From NCBI GenBank assembly GCA_029204225.1, contig CM055110.1:33379874-33443873 (forward strand): 64,000 nt of DNA, given 5' to 3'. The notes beneath the pieces were generated by a model. That model ran no database searches, was not told the DNA's origin, and saw nothing but the letters and a program-made list of their open reading frames with translations. Source of the stretch: Diphasiastrum complanatum (Eukaryota > Streptophyta > Lycopodiopsida > Lycopodiales > Lycopodiaceae). A program made the position numbers and the translations under genes. Of this stretch, positions 55,909 to 64,000 are shown in pieces (within the stretch, counting starts at the first letter, position 1; each line of letters begins with the position of its first letter).

Positions 55909-56300
55909 TATCAGAGCCCAAATGCAACCATCACGACTCAAATACAAGAAAGAGAGAAGCAATTACAAGTTGATGATTGTTTAATTTTTATTGCCCTTAT
56001 TACTACCTTAAGTTTGATGATCTTTCTTCAAGTGTGAATGAAACTGTAAAAACAAAAGAGTGATTTGATGTAATGAAAAGTGAGTATATGATGCATTGTT
56101 TGAGGTACTTGTAAAATTATTGATCATCCATCAAATATACAAAATGTTACTATTTGCAAATGGGTCTTTAAGATCAAGCTTAATCAAGATGGTAGTGTGA
56201 ACAATTATAAAACAAGACTAGTTGCCAAGGGATATGCTCAATTCAAGGGGATTGAGTATGATGAGACACTTGATTTTGTCATAGTTTGTGGTGGTGATTT
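55909..56300 (+). mobile_element. Copia primer site, leader and reverse transcriptase scrap
   Basis: TGGTATCAGAGCCC is followed by about 230 bases of leader. Then, with Gag, protease and integrase deleted, comes the start of Copia reverse transcriptase: KWVFKIKLNQDGSVNNYK, then RLVAKGYAQFKGIEYDETL (56,158-56,273). Similarity ends near 56,285, at the edge of CACTA element 2. Confidence 0.8.
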
Positions 56301-56520
56301 TATTAACTCACATGCTTTTAGTGAATTACTACCTTTGCAACATTTATTAAAAAATGTGAATTTTCTTGGAACATGAAGCCGTACATTTATCTTCACTAAC
56401 ATTATCTCTAAAAAAATAGGATTGAAGTCAAACTGTCTATTCTTTTCAATTACTTGACCATAAATGAGATCTATTTTGGCTAAATAACAATCATTTGAAA
56501 GCATTGCAAGAATCAATTTC
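56301..56520. other. Junction sequence between Copia scrap and CACTA element 2
   Basis: No conserved frame. It probably contains the 3' end of the CACTA element, but terminal repeats were not identified. Confidence 0.3.
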
Positions 56521-59500
56521 ATTTAGAATTGCAATAATCAATTTTTTTTTCAGAATTACAAGAATCAATTTCATCAACGACAACATCATGCAATTCATCT
56601 CCTCTTAGATGATTTTCATCATCGCTCTCACTTTCAAAAATTATTTCATCATCCTGACTATTAGAATTTCTATTCTCAACATCTATGGAAGTGGGTGCTT
56701 CAAGTATGGTTTGACGATTTACTACATCTCTAGGTAGCTCAATCTCATAGTTAAAATGAAGGCTTTCCATTTCATTCTCAACATTTGCACGCTCAAATAC
56801 TCATCATGAACGTGGTTCAAATTGAGCTACGAACCACCATATCTTGTTTAGTCGATCTGGTTGAAAAAAGACCTGCAAAAATCACTAATTATCTAAAGAA
56901 TAATACCTTCCATTCGCATCCTCTTGCAAAGTCTCATTCTGCGTTTGAAATTTTTTGTCCCTCTTTTGTTGCTTTTTGTAGTGTGTCATGCATTCACTCT
57001 ATAGTGCATTGCTTGGGCAATGGCTCAAGATCATGTGATCTTGAGACCATGTGTCTACCTCTATTTTGTCGTTGGCGCTTTCTAGACAAGGCCCTCTTTT
57101 TTCTTCTTCTTCATATAGGTCTAACCATTTATTTATAACTCCACAATTATAAAGCATGAATGTAAAAAAAATTTCTCGTTGGAAGGGTGCCAACCTATGG
57201 ACCTTTTCCATCCCTTGAGATGTTTCACTAGTTACCTCTTCGGCTTCCTCATCACACCACAATAGTGGAGCAGATGGATGTAGTTGGTGCAAAATTTCAG
57301 TAATATAAAAGAGAGATTCATGTACTAACCATCCCTCTGACATGCTACCTTCAGGCCTTGCCTTTTGATGCACAAAATCTTTTGAGACTTTCATGCACCT
57401 TTCCATAAAGAACATCCACCTAAAAAGTCACAAATGGTTAAAAATAAGTGTTTTATTTAATGAGTTCATGTATCAATTGATTTAGTTTAAATACACATGC
57501 AAAAGATAATTTATGAACTTATAGCTAGTGTGCACTGGACCAACAATAGAAACTTCTTCAACCAAGTGCACCAATAAATGCACTTGTGAGTCCATCATGG
57601 AAGTCAAAAAATATCTCTCAAATATGCACACAATCTCCACCATATCCTCATGTCTCTTGCGAAGATCCAGCTCATGGATTTCTTTTGAACACATCAGTCT
57701 ACAACATATTCAATCCATTTTATGTCTATTTGAATTTCCAATCAATAAATACTAAATAAAAAAATGCACCAAGTACATATAAATATCTGACAATGATTGA
57801 TAGTTTGTATATGGTCTCACAAATATCTTTTGACAAGCGCCCACGAATTGACAATGGATAGATGAATTGAATCATCTTTAGCCAATCATGAGATTTGAGA
57901 CCTTGCAACTTTCCATCCACTGTGAATGATGACTATAGAGAATGGGCAAACTCAATTGGTGTTCTAATGTCATGAATAATGGAGCGCACATGGTTAAGCT
58001 CCTCCTTAGTTAATGTCCAAGGTACTTTTGGAGCATGATCTTCACCATCTTTTATCCAATATTCTTGTTTGGTGTAGATCATGCCTTGCAACAACGGTAT
58101 CTTTTTCACCAATCATATGTTTTCAAATAGATTCACCCACATTTTTAAATATGTGCATGGGATCAAGTAGATGATTAATCAAAAGGTTATTCCAATATTC
58201 CAAATAACGAAAGTTAGATAATCTTTTCATACTATCGATTGGCTTTGCTTGAGATTTCTCCCATACTTTTTGTCAATCTTTCACGGACATCCTCTTTGGA
58301 GGCATCTCTCTCTCAACTCTTCCTCCAAAACCTCTTCTATGAGTGTCTCTGAATGGATGGCCTTCATGCAAGTATTTACAATGATTTTCATAAACCACTT
58401 TTTTGAGACTATAAGAGTATCTTCCCACAAGATTTGGCCCGCACAAAAAACAAGCATTTTTTCCAACCGTTTGAAAGCCTGCCCAACAAATGGATACTAT
58501 GAATCACTATTAAAAAATATGTATGTCAAAGAATAATTATAGTCATTGTAGTATATCAATTAAATGTCAAGAATTACTAGTTGTATGTAATTGTAAACAA
58601 ACTCCTATGTACACAAGATAGACATTGTTTGAATGATTACCTGAGCATTCACCTAATCCTGGATAGTCATACATTGTCCACATTACAATGGCATGTAGTG
58701 TAAACTCCCTCTCATGTAAAGGGCGCGAAATGTCTTATGCTTTTATTCCCTTCCACAAATCTTCCAACTCGTCAATAAGCGGATCAAGATATACATCCAT
58801 GTTCTTAACCTTGCATTGGCCAAGAATTAAAAGTGCCAACATAATGTGTCCCTTTTTTGTACTCAACCAAGGAGGAATATTATAATTTACCAAGCAAACA
58901 AGCCAAATGGACCACGTAGTTGCTCGTACACCAAAGGGGTTCACACCATCTGTTGCAAGACCAAATCTCACATTTCTTGACTCATTGGCAAAGCTTGGAT
59001 ACTCTTTGTTGATGTGTTTGCATGCAAGTGAATCTGAAGGTACCCTCATCATCCCATCCGTAGAGGTATGGTGTGCATGCCAGTCCATAAGTTGTGCAAG
59101 AGATTTACAACGAAATAAACGTTGCAATTGTGGAATTACTGGAAAATGTCGTAAAACTTTGCACGAAATGGTTGCCCCTTGCAAATCATCTCTATATCGA
59201 GGAGATCACAAATGGGACATTTCTTGAGTGATTCGTACCTTCCTCGATATAAAATACAATCTTTTGGACATGCATGATATTGCTTGTAGTCCATCCCAAT
59301 GTTAGACAACATCTTTCGTGCCTCATCTCTTGTCTCAGGCATGACATTCCCTTTTGAGAGAATTTTGTTTTTCAATAGTCTGTACATGACAAAAGAAGTC
59401 ATTGTAAAAAAATTATCACTCGATGTCAAATTGTAAATTTTGTTTCAAAGCAAAAATGACAAGTGGATGAAAAAAAATTTACTCAAATAATGATGTGAGG

Positions 59501-59900
59501 CTTTGATCACTCCATCTATATTTGGCTTGAAGATTTAATAGAAGTAGAGAAGTCACCAAACGAGATGTATTTGCTCCAGGATACAATGCGATCTTTGATT
59601 CTTCTCACAATTTCTTTTCTTCTTTAGACAAGAGTGCCTCCTCATCTTGTTCATTGTGTCTAGCTGCACTATTGTTCTCGTACATATCATCCAACATATC
59701 TCCCATGACTTCAAATTCATCATTCATTGGAAGCTCATTTTCATCGTTGGAACTTGTTTGCGAAGAAGTAGATCTAGATGAGCTAGATTCATATGCATTA
59801 GTCTCTTGATTAATGCGCTCATCAATTTCCATCATCTCTTTTAAGCCTTGACATAGACGACGAGGTAATTGCTTTATATGAGGACTGTTGTATTGCATTC
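56521..59900 (-). pseudogene. CACTA (En/Spm) TNP2-type transposase, element 2
   Basis: On the minus strand an acidic linker (59,898-59,620) is followed by YPGANTSRLVTSLL and WSDQSLTSLFE. The catalytic TNP2 region comes next (59,370-58,620), with YHACPKDCILYRG, CPICD, PQLQRLF, FGLATDGVNPFG, LVNYNIPPWL and DYPGLGECSG. Further frames carry RPLSKDICETI-like and GLKSHDW motifs (about 58,480-57,730). DUF4218 lies at about 57,690-57,000 (HLLVHLVEEVSIVGPVHTS, ESLFYI). The sequence then reaches a diverged ARGCEWK and an acidic tail at 56,770-56,520. DUF4216 is missing. It is related to but clearly diverged from element 1, and has more frame breaks. Confidence 0.88.
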
Positions 59901-59984
59901 ATCATCTACGTCGACCATTACGAGGATTATTGTCTCCACTAAATGAGAGTGAAGAATCCTGTATATCAAAATAACAAGAAGTAG

Positions 59985-60060
59985 GTTGAAACAATGCTTG
60001 ATAAACATTTCCTCCCAATACTTGATAGATCTAAATGTTGCATATGAATATAAATCACCT
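59985..60060 (-). repeat. Short duplicate of the SET-like ORF end
   Basis: About 65 bases match 60,377-60,445. The minus-strand peptide ATFRSIKYWEEMFIKHCFN corresponds to ATRSIRFGKELFIKYSFN of the SET-like ORF. It lies between the SET-like ORF and the transposase. Confidence 0.75.
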
Positions 60061-60336
60061 CTTAGTTTAAAAAGTATGAACATACCAATGTATCTATTAG
60101 ACAGATTTGTCTTTTCAACTTGTTAATTACATTCAATGAACTCAAAGAATTGCAAGCTTCTACATATTTACATATTTATGAATTTCACATTCATTAGCTT
60201 TCACTTATTATCTTATGTAAACATCAAGGCAAATGACGAATAATGCTCCTAACATTTGACATATTTAATGACACAAACCAAATACAATCAAGATGCATGG
60301 ATTATACATCTCTACATATCAACAAAATTTAAATCT

Positions 60337-61379
60337 TCACATTTGACTTATTGTCTTTTGCAAACATTTGGGTAGAGGACGGTTGAAACTATACTTGATG
60401 AACAATTCCTTTCCAAACCTGATAGATCTAGTGGCACAAACCATTACATAAGTGCCCTTTACATTCCTAGTAAAACATTCTTCTTTTCCATTGGTGCGTT
60501 CTTCAAAATCACAATTCGTCAATAGAGGGTGGCCAATGGAACTATTTATATATGCAGCAATGTTTTCATGCACATCTGGACGTCCATCAATGTATGTACG
60601 ATTTGTCCTTGAGATGTTGCCTCCTTGCATGCGTTGCTCCTCTAAAGAACAAGCATTTGAATTCAAGCCATATACTTGCATCCTCCATTGGTGATGACAC
60701 AAAGCATGCCAATCACCCCAATTGCATTGAGCTCCTGCATATGGCCTCAATGTCACAACACTATTTAAAGGGACCTCAATACTACTCAATGCAAAAAGGC
60801 CCAAATTAGCCTCAATAAAGTGTTCACTAGGCATGATCATGTACATTCAACCCCAATATGTAAATGGTGTTCCATTTAATGGTAATGGTGATTGGAGTGG
60901 CCAACACAAATATCTACTTCTAATAAAAGTTTTAACTAAAAGTTTTTACTAATGGTTGCAAGCTAGATGGAAGAGAAAGGTCAAACAAAGAACCTAGAAT
61001 GTCTTTTGACACATCAACAGTGCGTAGTAATTTGCAATTATCTTTCAAACTAGTCATAATACGTCCAAGACGTGTTCTCTTTCTTAAAGGGGTGGTCAAG
61101 TTTATGAAATCCACATGGAGTATTGTGGAGGACTCATGTGCAACATCTAGGATAGGTGTGTTTGGGTGGTAAGAACGTTCTAGAGATTTGGAGACATGGA
61201 TTGAATCACAAGGCATTGATGAACTAATTATATCATGCAAGGGGTCATCATCAACAAGAGCATCATCTAGGGTCAATGATGATCCAAAATCAATATTCAT
61301 GTGATTTATCCTATCAATAATATTCTCGATCTCTCTTGCAACTCTTTTTCTTGAAACCAACTTATGTTCCTTCTTCTGC
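60337..61379 (-). pseudogene. SET-domain-like ORF upstream of CACTA transposase 2
   Basis: An exon beginning at 61,379 after a TTTTGCAG acceptor reads a basic start (KLVSRKRVAREIENIIDR) and an unstructured region to about 60,932. After a frameshift and an in-frame stop (60,847-60,849) the frame continues ANLGLFALSSI, then VVTLRPYAGA. These fit the opening strands of a SET fold (GxGLFAxxxI ... YxG). Later YIDGRPDVHENIAAYINSS and YVMVCATRSIRFGKELFIKY fit the pseudo-knot region (GNxAxxINxS) and the closing I-A-x-x-x-I-x-x-G-E-E-L-x-x-x-Y motif. In active enzymes the Asn-His of NHS binds S-adenosylmethionine. Here it reads NSS, so methyltransferase activity is doubtful. Same strand as the transposase, so probably part of the element. 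Confidence 0.6.
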
Positions 61380-61403
61380 AAAAGTTGAAAATGTTAGATG
61401 TAT

Positions 61404-61561
<158 letters not shown>

Positions 61562-61621
61562 CATGAAACATAAATTAATATATAACACAAACCGTAAACT
61601 AGTAGCATGAAACATGAAACA

Positions 61622-61660
61622 AACACACACACACACACACACATGCACGCACACACACAC
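61622..61660. repeat. (AC)n microsatellite
   Basis: About 18 AC units with a TGCACG interruption. Confidence 0.9.
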
Positions 61661-61740
61661 CGACTTTAAACACACATGAAGAGAAAAACAGAGAACATTA
61701 TAGAGTGTTAATCAAAACTCCCAAACCACACAATTATATC

Positions 61741-61880
61741 CTACTCCAGAATGTCACCACATGCTCTCTCTCTGCGGCGTTTGGGCTTTTTTGTGAAACT
61801 CGTCTTCCAACAAAAAACATTTGAACCACGCCTTTAACGGAAGAAAACAAGGGCTACACACCTTCCTAGAATTGGAAGTT
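61741..61880 (+). repeat. Block shared with 40,013-40,150
   Basis: Same order of words (AGAATGTCACCACAT, CTGCGGCG, CTTTAACG, AAGGGCTACACACCTT) and same orientation. Both copies lie close to long CT microsatellites. Confidence 0.75.
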
Positions 61881-61902
61881 TGGTTATCTTTAACTCTTTC
61901 AT

Positions 61903-61904
<2 letters not shown>

Positions 61905-61994
<90 letters not shown>
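61905..61994. repeat. (TC)n microsatellite
   Basis: 45 TC units. Confidence 0.98.
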
Positions 61995-61997
<3 letters not shown>

Positions 61998-62038
61998 CAA
62001 ATGAGTCTATTATGGGTGATTGAATATGAAAATCAAGA

Positions 62039-62212
62039 TTAGCTACATCTAATCATTCTATTTGGATTTTTTCTTTTAGAAGAAAGTGAGAGATTAACTT
62101 CATCTAATCATTCTATTTGGATTTTTCCTTTTAGAAGCAAGTGAGAGATTAACTTCATCTAAATATTCTATTTGGATTTTTCCTTTTAGAAGCAAGTGAG
62201 AGATTAACTTCA
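62039..62212. repeat. 55-bp tandem repeat, three units
   Basis: TTCTATTTGGATTTTT recurs at 62,056, 62,111 and 62,166 with nearly identical text between, including GAAG(A/C)AAGTGAGAGATTAACTTC. Confidence 0.9.
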
Positions 62213-62499
62213 AAGTATTGTGGCACTCATCCTATCGCTCAATATTTATTGGCCAAACTATACTTGAAGTGTCATAAGGGTCAAAGATTAAAGCATTTTC
62301 GAAAAACACTTTAAAGAGTTTACCTCTCGTACTCTTGGATTCTCTGTGTGCACTCCATTGTGTTAAAAATTCACAATTCTAGCTTGACTAGTTTTGGTCA
62401 TATGACTTGTAAATAGTTAGATGGTCATGATGTGGCTTGTCACACGTGCCAAATAGCATAGGATTCCATTCATAAGGATGTTCTCAAGTAGACCTAAGT

Positions 62500-63041
62500 G
62501 TTAGAACCTTTGGAATGAGTCCAAATTATGCTTAAATACAAGGGAGAAAAAATAGGAGCTATTTTTGGTAATTTTTGCATTGTTGAGGGATCTCCAAGAT
62601 TCCAACCCCAACTTGGTAGGGATGAAAGATCCACCAAAATTAGCATTAGGGATAGGTTTAGGGCTACTCATACCTGCCCAAAACCGTGATGGATCATGTA
62701 TATATAGGTGATGATATCTCACCAAAATCAATCAAGCAATTTCATGTTTTTTCTCTCATAATGGCGCAATTGCTCTCTATGTTCATAATGTTTGAGTACT
62801 TGTGATTACTAATGATTATAGGATTGAATGTAGGTCTGGTGTACAGTAATCAGACTGTGGGAGGATGTACTTTCACACGTGTGAAGCCTTCTTCAAGGAT
62901 TTGGGCCATTTAGTGAGGTTCAAGCATAGATTTTTGATGGATTTTGATGGTTCAACTTGTGCTAATCTTATGAAATCATAATCTATTGTTTCCCTCATCA
63001 TTTCAAGTGTTTTAGGATCCTTATTTGCTATAATTTTTACA
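62500..63041 (+). mobile_element. Copia 5' LTR (start inferred)
   Basis: It ends TTTTACA just before the primer site at 63,042. The likely start is TGTTAGAACC at 62,500, chosen because TGTTAGA is a common Copia LTR start. The LTR holds the perfect palindrome TTCACACGTGTGAA (62,872-62,885), and transcription may begin downstream of that point. The second LTR is outside the window. Confidence 0.6.
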
Positions 63042-63054
63042 TGGTATCAGAGCC
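63042..63054 (+). other. Primer-binding site (initiator Met-tRNA)
   Basis: TGGTATCAGAGCC is a perfect match to the usual plant Copia primer site. Confidence 0.9.
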
Positions 63055-63852
63055 TAAAGGCTGAAATGAGCTAAATCCTTGGTTTTCATTCAATTTGATC
63101 ACAATTTTTGATCTAAATCTTGTGTAGATTGGATCTTAGCATCTAGCATTGATTCTAGAGCTCAAAGTGAGTCAAATACATTGGAGATTGGTGTTGTGTG
63201 ACTTCATTTGCAGGTGTTTAGGTGTCTAAAACCAGAGGCAAAGTTGAATTCAATTCACATTACCAAGATAGCAAGTTTTGCTTGCTCCAAGCATTGATTT
63301 CTAAGCAAGTTTTGGAGGTGATTTTATAGAGGAGGCTTTCTAGCATTCAAGGAGAGGGAAGATCAGAGTTTTGGGGACTCTTCAAGGCTGTTCTAAGGTG
63401 TAGTAGACACCTCCTAAAGTGATTTAGGTTCAGTCCAACCATTGCTTGACTTATGCACCAAATTAGATCAATTTTTCATCAATTTTGATCATTTTTTGCT
63501 TGTGATTGGATAGTAGATTGTGTTGCATCCTCATTAAGTTCCATTTAGATCTTTTACAAGTGATTTTGGAAGTATATTAGGTTGCTGAAATTCACTCTTG
63601 ATCAGATCATTTGGAAGCTTTAATGTTCTTTATAGAAAGAGGGGCAATTCTACTAGTATTGTCTACTTCAATCAAACAAGTGCATTGTTTCTAGTATTCT
63701 ATGATTTGATTTTGTTAGAGATCATTCTTAGATCTTTATAGGAAGTCTATTACTGATCTTTTCAGGTCCCTAAGAAGTGGGATAAGGTAGACCTTCAATC
63801 AAATCAATAGAAGTAACCTTCATTTGTGTCAAGTCCTTGATTAGGAGACTAG

Positions 63853-64000
63853 ATGGCATCTATAAATGCATATCTTTTGGATACTAATGAAAGGCTCAAC
63901 AAAACTAACTATTCCATATGGAAAGTTAGAATGGAATCTATCATGATCATGCAAGATCTGATGGAAATTGTAAATGGTAAGGAGGGTGAACCTATTCATC
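63853..64000 (+). CDS. Copia Gag N-terminus (partial, runs off window)
   Basis: The ATG at 63,853 opens a clean frame of 49 codons to the window edge: MASINAYLLDTNERL, then YSIWKVRMES, MQDLMEIVNG. The SIWKVRMES core is the same Copia Gag landmark as at 52,680 (minus) and 34,750. An intact LTR end, primer site, an 800-base leader and an unbroken frame make this the least damaged retrotransposon in the window. Whether pol is intact cannot be seen. Confidence 0.85.
   Translation, partial: MASINAYLLDTNERLNKTNYSIWKVRMESIMIMQDLMEIVNGKEGEPIH

Overview
The window looks like nuclear DNA of a plant, most likely a seed plant. Coding fragments carry GT-AG introns. Several LTR retrotransposons have a primer site complementary to initiator methionine tRNA. 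Two CACTA (En/Spm) transposases of the plant TNP2 type are present, together with a plant BTB/POZ gene fragment and many long TC/GA microsatellites. No intact single-copy host gene, tRNA or rRNA was recognised. Almost everything is transposable-element sequence, nested, inverted and decayed by stop codons and frameshifts.

Layout. 0-6.7 kb: mostly unassigned, with a diverged copy of an unknown gene (0.6-0.84 kb), a minisatellite (4.19-4.51 kb) and a gypsy integrase scrap. 6.7-13.7 kb: left arm of a large inverted duplication, holding a Copia LTR and leader, a transposase-like gene (minus) and a BTB/POZ gene fragment (plus). 13.7-16.7 kb: AT-rich sequence, microsatellites and one perfect hairpin. 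16.7-22.5 kb: two damaged copies of one Ty3/gypsy family and duplicated non-coding blocks. 22.5-25.7 kb: a minus-strand Copia that has lost reverse transcriptase. 25.7-32.5 kb: right arm of the inverted duplication, with two partial BTB copies and the transposase-like gene. 32.5-35.7 kb: a chromodomain gypsy end, another Copia leader and a gypsy piece. 35.7-41.8 kb: CACTA element 1. 41.85-43.4 kb: the probable other half of the gypsy piece. 43.4-49.6 kb: a three-gene cassette of unknown type. 49.6-54 kb: a minus-strand Copia that cuts off the cassette. 54-56.3 kb: gypsy and Copia scraps plus a cluster of palindromes. 56.5-61.4 kb: CACTA element 2 (minus), with a SET-domain-like ORF upstream of its transposase. 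62.5-64 kb: the 5' end of a Copia running out of the window.

The most unusual part is 43.4-49.6 kb. A minus-strand, four-exon gene begins with a divergent histone H3 (MARTK tail and H3 fold) and continues through in-frame stops into a long unrelated C-terminal region. It faces, across a TATA-containing block rich in ACGTG motifs and duplicated in tandem, a plus-strand gene for an acidic protein. A third gene (plus) converges on the H3 gene from the other side and has a diverged relative at 0.6 kb. I do not recognise this three-gene set as any described transposon or virus. All three genes carry disabling mutations here, so an intact copy elsewhere would be needed to show what they do.
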